A stretch of 64,000 nucleotides of DNA, from positions 81,771-145,770 of the forward strand of contig JADKJI010000021.1 in the NCBI GenBank assembly GCA_016721085.1, read 5' to 3'. A program made the translations under genes and the position numbers. The notes below the pieces were generated by a model, which was given only the letters and a program-made list of their open reading frames with translations, was not told the origin of the DNA and made no database searches. This document shows positions 28,184 through 36,492 of the stretch, one piece after another (within the stretch, counting starts at the first letter, position 1; every line of letters begins with the position of its first letter). The DNA comes from Chitinophagaceae bacterium. Lineage in GTDB: Bacteria > Bacteroidota > Bacteroidia > Chitinophagales > Chitinophagaceae.

Positions 28184-28996
28184 ATGAAGCTCAAACAACT
28201 GCTATTGCTTGTATTTTCTTCCCTTCTTTTTCAAACCATATCCTTTGCCCAGGATAAGGCCGCTGATTCAGCAAAACAACGAAAGAAGGAAATGATGGAT
28301 ATCCTCTATACAAAACCAAAGGCACCGGTGAAAACCATCGGTATCTATTTATATAACGGGTATCAAACCATCGATGCCATGGGTCCTTATGAAGTGCTTT
28401 CACAACTTATGGGAGTGAAAGTATTCTTCATTGCAAAAGAAAAAGGGTTTATAAGAAATCAAAGTGGATTGAAAGTTCAGGTAGACACTACTATCGATAA
28501 AGTAAAAAGGCTTGATATGTTGTTGATACCTGGAGGCGCAGCAGAAACATTTATGCAAACTCAGGATCAGACAGTACTGAATTGGATTAGGTCAATCGAT
28601 TCAACTACCATTTACACCGCCAGTGTATGCACCGGTGCATGGATATTAGGTGCCACAGGATTACTGAATGGTAAGAACGCTACCACCAATTGGTACAGGG
28701 CCGATGAAATGATGACCCGATATGGCGCACATTTCAAACAAGAACGATGGGTGAGGGATGGTAAGTACTGGACCTCTGCCGGCGTTACAGCAGGATTGGA
28801 TATGAGTTTGGCTATCATTCATGAATTGATGGGTGATAAATATACTCAAGGCGTGATGCTGAATCTGGAATACGATCCGGCGCCACCAGTTACGGGAGGT
28901 TCAGTAAATAAAACACCCGCAATTGTAGTGGATATGATGAGAGAGATGTATGACCTGGGATTGAAACCCCTGATCACCAAATATGGTAAAAAGTAA
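28184..28996 (+). CDS. Exported DJ-1/PfpI-family protein
   Basis: 270 residues. Signal peptide (LLLLVFSSLLFQTISFAQ) followed by a class I glutamine-amidotransferase-like domain: TIGIYLYNGYQTIDAMGPYEVLSQL, DMLLIPGG, and TASVCTGAWILGATGLLNGKNATTNW with the nucleophile Cys in S-V-C-T-G-A. This is the ThiJ/transcriptional-regulator N-domain subgroup (as in FtrA or isonitrile hydratase) but without the AraC domain and with a signal peptide, which is unusual for a family mostly cytosolic. Substrate unknown. 10 bases downstream of the preceding gene. Confidence 0.8.
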   Translation: MKLKQLLLLVFSSLLFQTISFAQDKAADSAKQRKKEMMDILYTKPKAPVKTIGIYLYNGYQTIDAMGPYEVLSQLMGVKVFFIAKEKGFIRNQSGLKVQVDTTIDKVKRLDMLLIPGGAAETFMQTQDQTVLNWIRSIDSTTIYTASVCTGAWILGATGLLNGKNATTNWYRADEMMTRYGAHFKQERWVRDGKYWTSAGVTAGLDMSLAIIHELMGDKYTQGVMLNLEYDPAPPVTGGSVNKTPAIVVDMMREMYDLGLKPLITKYGKK

Positions 28997-29746
28997 ATGG
29001 CAGCCATGACAAGAAGAGATATTCACCGGTGGGTTAGAAAAACCCATCGGTACCTTGGACTTATACTCGGGATTCAATTCTTTCTCTGGACTGCTGGTGG
29101 TCTGTATTTCAGTTGGACGAATATTGATACTATAAGAGGCGATAACCTGAAGCAACAAATTCCGTCCTTATCACTTGATAGTGCTGTTGCCAACCTTTCA
29201 CAGATACAGCAGGAAGTTAAGAGCAAGCTGAAGGCGGAATCAATAGAAAGTGTTCAATTAGTTACAGTTTTGGGAACTACTTATTATGAGTTAGGTTATA
29301 GAGCTGCTGGAGAAATGAATTCTGTTTTGGCAGATGCTCATACGGGACAATTGCGATCGGCTTTAAGCGAGAAGGAAGCCATTGAATGTGCTAAAGGTCG
29401 ATTAAAAGATACAGCTACAATAGTAAAAGTAGAATATCTAACCGAAACAGGTCCGCATCATGAATACCGTGAAAAGCCTTTGCCAGCTTATGCAATTACA
29501 TTCTCGGGAAACGTCAACACTACAGTTTATGTTGCCGCTGAAACAGGAGTAGTCCAGACATTCAGAAACGATCAGTGGAGAATTTTTGATTTCTTATGGA
29601 TGTTACATACGATGGATTACAATGGTCGTGATAATATAAACAACTGGCCGCTTAGAGTATTTTCTTTGTTGGGGTTGGTGGCGATTATGTCGGGGTTTGT
29701 GTTGTTTTTTGTGAGTCTTAAGAAAAGTCAAAAGTTAAAAAGTTAA
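28997..29746 (+). CDS. PepSY-domain membrane protein
   Basis: 249 residues, start directly after the preceding stop. One N-terminal helix (YLGLILGIQFFLWTAGGLYFSW), a periplasmic PepSY-like beta region (residues ~50-190, e.g. VLADAHTGQLRSALSEKEAIECAK and TVYVAAETGVVQTFRND) and a C-terminal helix with LHTMDYNGRDNINNWPLR before LGLVAIMSGFVLFFVSL. This is the PepSY_TM arrangement reduced to two helices, as found in siderophore or metal-linked reductases. It may pass electrons or bind haem via conserved His, which is inference. Confidence 0.8.
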   Translation: MAAMTRRDIHRWVRKTHRYLGLILGIQFFLWTAGGLYFSWTNIDTIRGDNLKQQIPSLSLDSAVANLSQIQQEVKSKLKAESIESVQLVTVLGTTYYELGYRAAGEMNSVLADAHTGQLRSALSEKEAIECAKGRLKDTATIVKVEYLTETGPHHEYREKPLPAYAITFSGNVNTTVYVAAETGVVQTFRNDQWRIFDFLWMLHTMDYNGRDNINNWPLRVFSLLGLVAIMSGFVLFFVSLKKSQKLKS

Positions 29747-29770
29747 AAGTTAAAAGTTAAAAGTTAAAAA
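29730..29770. repeat. Tandem AAAAGTT-type heptamers
   Basis: Five to six imperfect copies of AAAAGTT between the end of the PepSY gene and the ATG at 29772; the repeat encodes the last residues of the PepSY protein and forms the spacer before the YHS start codon. The same unit recurs at 30692-30733. Confidence 0.75.
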
Positions 29771-29771
29771 A

Positions 29772-30050
29772 ATGAAAAGGGATGTAATGTTAGTGATGAT
29801 TTTGTTGATGGCTATTGTTAGTTGTCAACAGCAGGTAAAGAAAGATGGGGCTGATAATTCTGGAGCTATGCAAAAAGATACGGTATTTGTAAAAACTGTA
29901 CTAGCTACAAGCAAAGATCTAGCCTGTGGTATGTCTGTTACAGCCGATGTTGCGGATACGGCGCATTATAATGGGAAAGTGTATGGATTTTGTTCGCCCG
30001 ATTGTAAGAAAGGATTTCAATCAGATCCGGAAACATATCTTGCACAATAA
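29772..30050 (+). CDS. YHS-domain lipoprotein
   Basis: 92 residues. Lipobox IVSC-Q; the mature part contains a YHS domain: DLACGMSVTADVADTAHYNGKVYGFCSPDCKKGFQSDPETYL. The YHS fold is a small TRASH-like metal-binding domain; Cys of ACGM and the C-x-x-x-C of FCSPDC are the probable metal ligands. Its presence fits a metal-handling role for the cluster. Confidence 0.85.
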   Translation: MKRDVMLVMILLMAIVSCQQQVKKDGADNSGAMQKDTVFVKTVLATSKDLACGMSVTADVADTAHYNGKVYGFCSPDCKKGFQSDPETYLAQ

Positions 30051-30073
30051 TTTATAACAGTAATCAATTTTTT

Positions 30074-30697
30074 ATGAAGAAAAATAGTTTCGTCATATTC
30101 TTCTTTGTCCTGGTTTTTATTTCCTGCAAAGAAGAAGAGAAAAAGTCGGATGATAGTTCTGGGCATTCCAATCATACAATGTCAGCAGCTGGACTTACTT
30201 ATGCCGATAGTGTAAATGCGGGAATAATTGCAGAGGATACTCTGAAAGGAAGTCCGCACCGAGTGGCGATGGGAAATATTGGCAGCTCACATGTACATAT
30301 TGAATATGGCTCCCCCGGAGTAAAAGGTAGAATTATATGGGGTGGATTAGTTCCATTAAAACAAGTGTGGGTAGCAGGAGCTCATTCTGCCACGAGCGTG
30401 GAGTTCAGTAAAGAAGTGACTATTGGTGATAAATTGATTGCTCCTGGTAAGTATGCATTTTTTGCTATACCCGATTCCACCGAATGGGTGCTGATACTAA
30501 ATAAGAATTTCAAACAACACCTGGCAGATGATTATAAGATGGAAGATGATATAGTGAGGGTTTCTGTTAAACCACAAACAAATGAAACGCCGGTTCAACG
30601 ACTGACATATACAGTTAAGGAATTAGAAGCAGGTAAAGGGGAGATTCAATTGCAGTGGGAGAAGGTGAAGCTGTCATTGGTGGTAGTTGCTAAGTAA
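30074..30697 (+). CDS. DUF2911 lipoprotein
   Basis: 207 residues. Lipobox FISC-K, a His-rich mature N terminus (SGHSNHTMSAAG), then a DUF2911 beta-sandwich: VHIEYGSPGVKGRIIWGGLVPLKQVWVAGAHSATSVEFSKEV and PGKYAFFAIPDSTEWVLILNKN. DUF2911 proteins are widespread exported Bacteroidota proteins without a known activity. The G-x-H motif before the domain could bind metal. Same direction as neighbours, 23 bases after the YHS gene. Confidence 0.82.
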   Translation: MKKNSFVIFFFVLVFISCKEEEKKSDDSSGHSNHTMSAAGLTYADSVNAGIIAEDTLKGSPHRVAMGNIGSSHVHIEYGSPGVKGRIIWGGLVPLKQVWVAGAHSATSVEFSKEVTIGDKLIAPGKYAFFAIPDSTEWVLILNKNFKQHLADDYKMEDDIVRVSVKPQTNETPVQRLTYTVKELEAGKGEIQLQWEKVKLSLVVVAK

Positions 30698-30733
30698 AGT
30701 AAAAAGTTAAAAGTCAAAAGTAAAAAGTCAAAA
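30692..30733. repeat. Tandem AAAAGTN heptamers, second site
   Basis: Four to five imperfect copies (AAAAAGTTAAAAGTCAAAAG and continuation) fill the spacer up to the GTG start at 30734, matching the repeat 960 bases upstream in the same transcript. Confidence 0.7.
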
Positions 30734-31657
30734 GTGAAAAAGGTATTGATTGTTTTATTCTTATTGCTATATGTAGTGCCTGTATTTGCATGTGATATTT
30801 GTGGTTGTGGTGTGGGTAGTTATTATATCGGCATTCTTCCTGAATTCAAGAAACGATTTATCGGATTGAGATATCAGCAGAAGGGACTACTTACTCATAT
30901 CAGTCCGAGTGGTAGTACCAGTTACCTTACTACCAATGAAACTTATCGTACCATGGAGCTTTGGGGAGCAATGAATTTCGGTAGTCGTTTCAGGGTGTTG
31001 GGTTTTGTTCCTGTTAATACTATTGCCAGAGTGAATCAGGGCATTAGTTCCCAAAAATCAGGATTGGGTGATGTGGCGCTTGTTGGTTATTTCAAACTTT
31101 TCAATTCATCATCCACCATAAAAAGCAACAAATTGCTGGTGCATTCATTATGGATTGGAGGAGGAGTGAAGCTGCCTACTGGAAAGTATAATCCTGCCGA
31201 AAAGAATATCGACCAATTACAGCAGAATACATTTCAACTGGGAACAGGCAGTATTGATTTTACTTTTAATGCCATGTACGATATCCGGATTATGGATCTG
31301 GGAATAAACAGCAACATTAGTTATAAGCTAAACACGCGTAATAAGTACGACTATTTATATGGGAATAAATTCACTGGGAATATTCTTGCTTATTACAAAT
31401 TCAATATCCGGAAAAGGATAACCATCGCTCCCAATATTGGTTTTTTGTATGAAGAAGCTGCGATCGATTGGAAGGATGCGAATTCGATGGTAGATGCTTC
31501 CGGTGGTTATTCCAATATGCTGAGCACCGGTATCGAACTCAATTACAAGGATATTTCATTGGGAGGGAATTATCAATCGCCTCTTTCCCAGAATCTTTCA
31601 GGTAATACAGTAAAAGCAAAAGATCGTTTTATGGTTCATGTATCTTTGTCACTTTAA
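30734..31657 (+). CDS. Outer-membrane beta-barrel, transporter-like, with CDICGCG N terminus
   Basis: 307 residues. GTG start, signal sequence VLIVLFLLLYVVPVFA, mature protein beginning C-D-I-C-G-C-G, then alternating amphipathic strands (RFIGLRYQQKGL, TMELWGAMNFG, KLLVHSLWIGGGVKLPTG, GTGSIDFTFNAMYDI, FTGNILAYYKFNIRKRI) and a terminal strand MVHVSLSL. It looks like an outer-membrane transporter/porin of the MetA-phenol-degradation-like class. The N-terminal three-Cys block is the obvious metal-binding candidate. The barrel would be the surface component of the cluster. Confidence 0.75.
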   Translation: MKKVLIVLFLLLYVVPVFACDICGCGVGSYYIGILPEFKKRFIGLRYQQKGLLTHISPSGSTSYLTTNETYRTMELWGAMNFGSRFRVLGFVPVNTIARVNQGISSQKSGLGDVALVGYFKLFNSSSTIKSNKLLVHSLWIGGGVKLPTGKYNPAEKNIDQLQQNTFQLGTGSIDFTFNAMYDIRIMDLGINSNISYKLNTRNKYDYLYGNKFTGNILAYYKFNIRKRITIAPNIGFLYEEAAIDWKDANSMVDASGGYSNMLSTGIELNYKDISLGGNYQSPLSQNLSGNTVKAKDRFMVHVSLSL

Positions 31658-31667
31658 TTGAATAAAA

Positions 31668-32126
31668 ATGAAATATTTAATAATAATCGTTTCCTTATTC
31701 GTATTTATTGCTTGTACAGAAAGTCCAAAACCAGCACGTACTGATGGATTCACCAAAGTATTGGTTACAAAAGAAGATTCTCTTTTGCAGGAAGTGATGG
31801 ATGGACATGATGTGGGTATGGCAAGAATGCTGAAACTAAGTAAATACCAGAAAAAAGTTGCTGATGCTATTGATAGTATTGGCAAACTCCCTTCTGCAAA
31901 AAGAGATAAAAACTATCTCAATACTTTGGCAGAATTAAAAGAGCAACTTAGCTATGCGGAGAACAGTATGAATATGTGGATGGAAGGATTTAAGATGGAT
32001 TCATTAAAAGATCAACCTTCTCTTCGTCTTACCTATCTGGAACAACAGAAAGCAACTGTTCTGAAAGTAAAAGAAGCCATATTAAGCAGCTTGGAAAGAA
32101 CTGATTCGCTTTTCAATAAGAAATAA
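31668..32126 (+). CDS. Coiled-coil lipoprotein, last gene of the cluster
   Basis: 152 residues. Lipobox FIAC-T; the rest is helical and charged (HDVGMARMLKLSKYQKKVADAIDSI, LNTLAELKEQLSYAENSMNMWMEGF). Proteins like this are sometimes labelled viral A-type inclusion protein in Bacteroidota, which is uninformative. Met/His-rich helices (GHDVGMARMLK, MNMWMEGFKM) could bind copper, which is inference. A terminator hairpin follows 2 bases after the stop. Confidence 0.72.
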   Translation: MKYLIIIVSLFVFIACTESPKPARTDGFTKVLVTKEDSLLQEVMDGHDVGMARMLKLSKYQKKVADAIDSIGKLPSAKRDKNYLNTLAELKEQLSYAENSMNMWMEGFKMDSLKDQPSLRLTYLEQQKATVLKVKEAILSSLERTDSLFNKK

Positions 32127-32128
32127 AA

Positions 32129-32151
32129 AAGGTTGCGGATTCCGCAACCTT
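32129..32151 (+). terminator. Hairpin terminator of the MbnP/MbnH cluster
   Basis: AAGGTTGCGGA / TCCGCAACCTT perfect stem immediately after the last gene; it also faces adk, which ends at 32176 on the other strand. Confidence 0.8.
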
Positions 32152-32175
32152 GTATAAGAATTATATTGAATGTAA

Positions 32176-32754
32176 TTATCCTTTACGCGAATCGATTTCG
32201 GCAGTGAGGGAGTCAAATATCTCATCGATAGTTCCTTCACCTTTGATGTTTACCACTTTGTTGAACTTGCTATAGTATTCTGCTACTACAGCTGTCTTCT
32301 TTTCATATTCTTCAATGCGGGAGCGGATTACAGATTCATTGGTATCATCGCTTCTTCCAGATGTTTTACCACGGTTCAGCAATCTCGACACCAATTCTTC
32401 TTTTCCTACCTGAAGAGCCAGTACCACAGCAATCTGTGTCCCTTTCTGATTCAGCAGTTTATCCAATGCTTCAGCCTGAGCTGTTGTGCGAGGGAAACCA
32501 TCGAACAGGAAACCTTTTGCCTGGGGATTGTTTTCGAGGGCGGAATTGATCATTTCAATAACCACTTCATCCGGAACCAGCTGCCCTTTGTCCATGATGC
32601 TTTTGGCAGCTAATCCTAATGGCGTTTGGTTTGCGATTTCAGATCTGAGAATGTCCCCGGTACTGAGGTGTTTTAACCCATAACGGGCTATCAATCTTTC
32701 AGACTGCGTTCCTTTTCCACTTCCGGGAGGTCCAAATAAAATTAAATTAAACAT
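32176..32754 (-). CDS. adk: Adenylate kinase
   Basis: 192 residues. It interconverts ATP + AMP and 2 ADP. P-loop FGPPGSGKGTQ at residues 7-17, AMP region HLSTGDILRSE, GFLFDGFPRT (signature D-G-F-P-R-T), and lid Arg region RGKTSGRSDDT. The ATG at 32754 is chosen because it starts the protein two residues before the P-loop strand, as in the family; upstream codons add an unrelated leader. A TATATTTG -7 box is at 32780-32787 on the minus strand. It is the short-lid form without zinc cysteines. Confidence 0.95.
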   Translation of the reverse strand: MFNLILFGPPGSGKGTQSERLIARYGLKHLSTGDILRSEIANQTPLGLAAKSIMDKGQLVPDEVVIEMINSALENNPQAKGFLFDGFPRTTAQAEALDKLLNQKGTQIAVVLALQVGKEELVSRLLNRGKTSGRSDDTNESVIRSRIEEYEKKTAVVAEYYSKFNKVVNIKGEGTIDEIFDSLTAEIDSRKG

Positions 32755-32918
32755 GTCCTTTCTTGCCTTGGTATGCGAACAAATATAAAGGATGATGTTT
32801 ATAATTCCCCTAACAATTATCAGGTATTTATAGATACAAATAAATGTTAACACTCGTTCGTCTGTCGTGCCCCCGACAATCTAACTGAACCCTTCTTTCG
32901 TAGATTTGTTGAACTAAT

Positions 32919-33500
32919 ATGAAAATCATGATACGCCCACTCCTTTTAAGTATGTTCGTGCTGCTGGCCGCCGGCCTTCAGCAGTGCAGTTATTCACAAA
33001 ATTCTTCCAAACCATCAAAAGTAGCTATGGACAGCAAAAAAGATAATAATCCCGTTTATTCCAGAAAAGATACATCAAGAGTGAATCTTACCGATGAGCA
33101 ATGGAAAAAGGTATTGCCAGCCGATGTATATTATATAGCCCGTCAAAAGGGAACCGAAAGACCCTGGACGAGTAAGTTTGAAAAATTTGAGGAAGTAGGT
33201 ACATACTATTGTGCTGCCTGCGGCAACCCGCTTTTCAAAAGCAATACAAAATTCGACAGTGGCTGCGGATGGCCCAGTTTCTACGAACCCATCAGCAAAG
33301 GAAGTATTATCTACACCCCCGATAACTCCGTTGGTATGCAGCGCACCGAAACCCAGTGCGGCCGTTGCAAAGCCCATCTCGGTCACGTTTTTGAAGACGG
33401 TCCACCGCCAACAGGCCTCCGCTATTGCATAAATGGTGTGGTGCTTGATTTTGAAAAAGCGAAAGAGGCGGAGAGGAAGTATAATGAGAAAGGAGAGTAG
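32919..33500 (+). CDS. msrB: Peptide-methionine (R)-S-oxide reductase, exported
   Basis: 193 residues. It repairs methionine-R-sulfoxide. The N terminus is a signal/lipoprotein-like sequence (LLLSMFVLLAAGLQQC), then the MsrB domain: TERPWTSKFEKFEEVGTYYCAACGNPLF, FDSGCGWPSF, CGRCKAHLGHVFEDGPPPTGLRYCINGV. The zinc site (C-A-A-C and C-G-R-C) and the catalytic Cys (RYCIN) are intact. It is probably periplasmic or lipid-anchored. A TAGATTTG -7 box is at 32901-32908. Confidence 0.93.
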   Translation: MKIMIRPLLLSMFVLLAAGLQQCSYSQNSSKPSKVAMDSKKDNNPVYSRKDTSRVNLTDEQWKKVLPADVYYIARQKGTERPWTSKFEKFEEVGTYYCAACGNPLFKSNTKFDSGCGWPSFYEPISKGSIIYTPDNSVGMQRTETQCGRCKAHLGHVFEDGPPPTGLRYCINGVVLDFEKAKEAERKYNEKGE

Positions 33501-33501
33501 T

Positions 33502-33777
33502 GAGTAGTCGGGAGTCGATAGTCGGGAGTCGGGAGTCGAGTTCAAAAGGTTGTAGGTTGTGCACTTGTTGGTAACTGTGGGTTACGAATAAAAGAAGAGA
33601 TATGCATAGAGTTCCGAACTCTCGAAGAGTTCGGAACTCTATGCATATCTCTTCTTTTAACCCCTTCAACTGAATAATAGGGAAACTCACCAACTTGTAG
33701 GTCCTGTGGAACATCTTGAACTTCTGGAACTTATTGAACCAGACTCCCGACTCCTGACTTCCGACTCCCGACTCCCA
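33502..33777. repeat. Nested inverted repeat between convergent genes
   Basis: Outer arms are made of GGGAGTCG units (33502-33540) and the complementary CGACTCCC units (33741-33777). Between them lies the perfect hairpin at 33589-33659. No gene lies in this 279-base spacer between msrB and the EamA transporter. Confidence 0.7.
33589..33659. repeat. Perfect 34-bp hairpin
   Basis: Arms 33589-33622 and 33626-33659 are exactly complementary with a CGA loop. The central part contains GAGTTCCGAACTCT, itself self-similar. It is far longer and more exact than an ordinary terminator. Confidence 0.9.
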
Positions 33778-33779
33778 AA

Positions 33780-34673
33780 TCAAGACTTCCGAAAAACAGA
33801 GATCACCACTCCACTCACAATCACCACCCCTATCCCCACCCACATCAACAAATCCGGAAACGCATCTCCCAACACAATCCCGATTATTACAGAGAAGATG
33901 ATATTGCTGTAACCGATGGCGGCAACAATGCCGGCTTTGTCGTTGGAATAGGCTTTTGTTACAAAGTATTGTCCGGCGAGGGCGGTTATGCCGAGTGCTA
34001 ATAAGTATAGATAGTCGATGCCATGAGGAGCGCTGATTTCTGGGAAGAAGAAATCATCTTTTGGTAAATGAAAAAGATAACCGGTGCTGATCATTATTAT
34101 GGGAAGTATCAATCCACTCAACAAAAAGGAAAGAACGATTACCCTTGTATCATAATGTTTGTTCAATGATCCGATCGACATATATGCAATCGCCGAAAAT
34201 ATACCATGCAGTAATCCGATCATATGGTATTTCCAGCTAAAATCTACTGAAGGTTTATAGATTAGAAGGATGCCTCCAAATCCAGCGATGATGCAAATCC
34301 ATATTATAGGTCCCAACTTTTCTTTCAATAACCATCCCGATAAGATGGCGATATAAAAAGTATTGATAGTATTATAGGTCATAGCCGCTCCCAGCGGAAT
34401 ATGCAGGATATTATAGAGAAGTGTATACAGCGCCAGCGTTCCCATTACCCCTCTCAATATCAACAGTCGCAATCTTCCACCTGTCTGCACCACTGGAATT
34501 CGAATAAACGACACTGATAGCACCAATAACCCGATCAGATTCCTGTAAAACACCAACTGTGGTGCATTAAACGAACTCTTCAACACTTTCGCAAACCCAC
34601 CCATGAGCGAAAAGCTAAAGGCAGCGAGGAGCATGAAGATGATGCCTTTGTATTTTTGGGGAATGCGGGACAT
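33780..34673 (-). CDS. EamA/DMT-family transporter
   Basis: 298 residues from ATG at 34673. The longer reading frame upstream adds a low-complexity leader (PLPTSPLQLPL) not seen in the family, so MSRIPQKYKGI is taken as start. Ten transmembrane helices in two EamA repeats: GIIFMLLAAFSFSLMGGFAKVLK, LVFYRNLIGLLVLSVSF, LAL YTLLYNILHIPLGAAMTYNT region, WICIIAGFGGILLIYKP, HMIGLLHGIFSAIAYMSIG, VIVLSFLLSGLILPIIMIS, LYLLALGITALAGQYFVTKAYS and the last two. Substrate unknown; some homologues export metabolites. Complete, unlike the EamA gene at 344. Confidence 0.85.
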   Translation of the reverse strand: MSRIPQKYKGIIFMLLAAFSFSLMGGFAKVLKSSFNAPQLVFYRNLIGLLVLSVSFIRIPVVQTGGRLRLLILRGVMGTLALYTLLYNILHIPLGAAMTYNTINTFYIAILSGWLLKEKLGPIIWICIIAGFGGILLIYKPSVDFSWKYHMIGLLHGIFSAIAYMSIGSLNKHYDTRVIVLSFLLSGLILPIIMISTGYLFHLPKDDFFFPEISAPHGIDYLYLLALGITALAGQYFVTKAYSNDKAGIVAAIGYSNIIFSVIIGIVLGDAFPDLLMWVGIGVVIVSGVVISVFRKS

Positions 34674-35010
34674 GAGGGTAAAGATAAGACCGGGGCGTTT
34701 GAATTTTAGAGAAGAAAATACAAGGAAAGTCCGAAGTGGAAGTTGGAGTGGTGAAGTAGGCAGAGGTGACTTTGGTTGAGATTTAGCGAGAAGGAGTTCC
34801 ATTTTTCCGAGGCAAAGAAGTGGGGGGCAATAAAACTTCTTTATCTATTGAAAATTCAAAGCAATTGGACTCTGCAAACTCTCCCAATCAAACACCTCTT
34901 ACCCCTGGACTTAAAATTCAAACTATCCAAGTATCAAGAGCCGCTGACTTCCCGGACTATTAACACAAACTCTCCAAAATTCAAACTTTCCGACTCGCTA
35001 TCTTTACAAC
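34674..35010. other. Intergenic region, no gene recognised
   Basis: 337 bases between the divergent EamA and rlmD genes. Contains several copies of AAATTCAAAC-like sequence and pyrimidine-rich stretches but no convincing gene. TATCTTTA at 34998-35005 approximates a -7 box for rlmD. Confidence 0.45.
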
Positions 35011-36420
35011 GTGAAACGAAAAGCAAAAAACATACTACTCACCAACATAAAGGTGGAAGATCATGCAGGTGAGGGACGATGTCTCGCGCGCGTTGATGGA
35101 AAAGTGATTTTTATTGAAGATGCCGTTCCCGGCGATGTGGTGGATGTGCGATTATCCAAAAGCAAGAAGGACTGGGCAGAAGGGAAGGCGGTACATTTTC
35201 ATGAATATTCTGCCGATAGGGTAAAGCCTTTCTGCGAACATTTCGGTGTTTGTGGTGGCTGCCAGTGGCAGATGCTTCCTTATGAAAAACAACTCTTCTA
35301 CAAACAACATCAGGTGGAAGAGACATTGAAACGTATCGGAAAAGTTCCAATGCCTGTGGTAGCACCTATTATTGGAGCCGCTGAACAACGGTATTACAGG
35401 AACAAGATGGAATACACTTTCGGGAATAAAAGATTCCTGACGCCGGAAGAGATAAAAGACCCCGAGAATTCCGCTTTTGCTAATGTTGCGGGCTTTCATG
35501 CAAGAGGCTTCTTCGACAAAGTAGTTAATATCAATGCCTGTCATTTACAGGCGGAACCTACTAATGCTATAAGACTGGCAATAAAAGATTTCGCCTTATC
35601 GCAAGATTGGGGATTCTATGATATAAGGATGCATACCGGTTTCATGCGGAATGTACAATTGCGTCTTTGTCGTAGTGGTGAACTGATGGTGAATGTGGTG
35701 TTTGCTACCGATGAGGAGAAGAGAAGTCTCTTGCTCGATCATCTGGTAGAAAAGTTTCCTGAAATCACCAGCCTCTATTATACAGTCAATGTGAAATTCA
35801 ACGATAGTCTCTATGATCTGACGCCAATATTATATCACGGAAAACCGTATGCGACAGAGACGCTTGAGAATTTCAAGTTCAAGATTGGTCCGAAATCATT
35901 TTTCCAGACAAATACGGCTCAGGCAGAGAACCTGTACCGGATTACAAGAGATATGGCCGGACTGACTGGAAATGAAATTGTGTACGACTTGTATTGTGGA
36001 ACAGGTAGTATCGGTATTTTCGTAAGCGGAGGCGCAAAGAAAATTATAGGGGTGGAAACAGTTAGTGAAGCTATTGAAGATGCAAAAGAGAATGCGGAGA
36101 TAAACGGATTAAAACATACTTCTTTTTTTGCAGGTGATGTTATTGATGTTTGTGATGATGCTTTCTTTGAAACTCATGGCAAACCGGATGTGATCATTAC
36201 CGACCCTCCCAGAGCGGGAATGCATGAAAAGCTGGTGCTGAAGATACTGGCTATGGAGGCTCCAACTGTTGTGTATGTAAGTTGTAATCCTGCTACACAG
36301 GCAAGGGATCTGAACTTATTGGGGGAGAAATATGATGTAGTGGCTCTGCAACCTGTCGATATGTTCCCCCATACATTACATATTGAAAATGTTGCCAAAT
36401 TGGTTTTAAGAAAAGCATAA
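35011..36420 (+). CDS. rlmD: 23S rRNA (uracil-1939-C5)-methyltransferase
   Basis: 469 residues, GTG start. It methylates U1939 of 23S rRNA. TRAM domain at the N terminus (residues ~10-65), four-cysteine iron-sulfur motif CEHFGVCGGCQW (residues ~75-86) with a further Cys downstream, SAM-binding motif VYDLYCGTGSIGIFV, DPPRAGMHE (catalytic loop), and nucleophile Cys in VSCNPATQARDL. Could be the related RlmC/TrmA-like member, but the TRAM plus FeS layout fits RlmD/RumA. Complete. Confidence 0.93.
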   Translation: MKRKAKNILLTNIKVEDHAGEGRCLARVDGKVIFIEDAVPGDVVDVRLSKSKKDWAEGKAVHFHEYSADRVKPFCEHFGVCGGCQWQMLPYEKQLFYKQHQVEETLKRIGKVPMPVVAPIIGAAEQRYYRNKMEYTFGNKRFLTPEEIKDPENSAFANVAGFHARGFFDKVVNINACHLQAEPTNAIRLAIKDFALSQDWGFYDIRMHTGFMRNVQLRLCRSGELMVNVVFATDEEKRSLLLDHLVEKFPEITSLYYTVNVKFNDSLYDLTPILYHGKPYATETLENFKFKIGPKSFFQTNTAQAENLYRITRDMAGLTGNEIVYDLYCGTGSIGIFVSGGAKKIIGVETVSEAIEDAKENAEINGLKHTSFFAGDVIDVCDDAFFETHGKPDVIITDPPRAGMHEKLVLKILAMEAPTVVYVSCNPATQARDLNLLGEKYDVVALQPVDMFPHTLHIENVAKLVLRKA

Positions 36421-36492
36421 GCAGCGGTTAGCGGAAAGCTTCCGATATTTGTTTTCCATAAATTTATTAGCGTGTATCGTTCTTCACCCTTT

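Noticed and set aside
33780..34802. EamA transporter starting at 34802
   Set aside because: The extra 42 residues are Ser/Pro/Leu low-complexity sequence before the first helix; ATG at 34673 fits the family.
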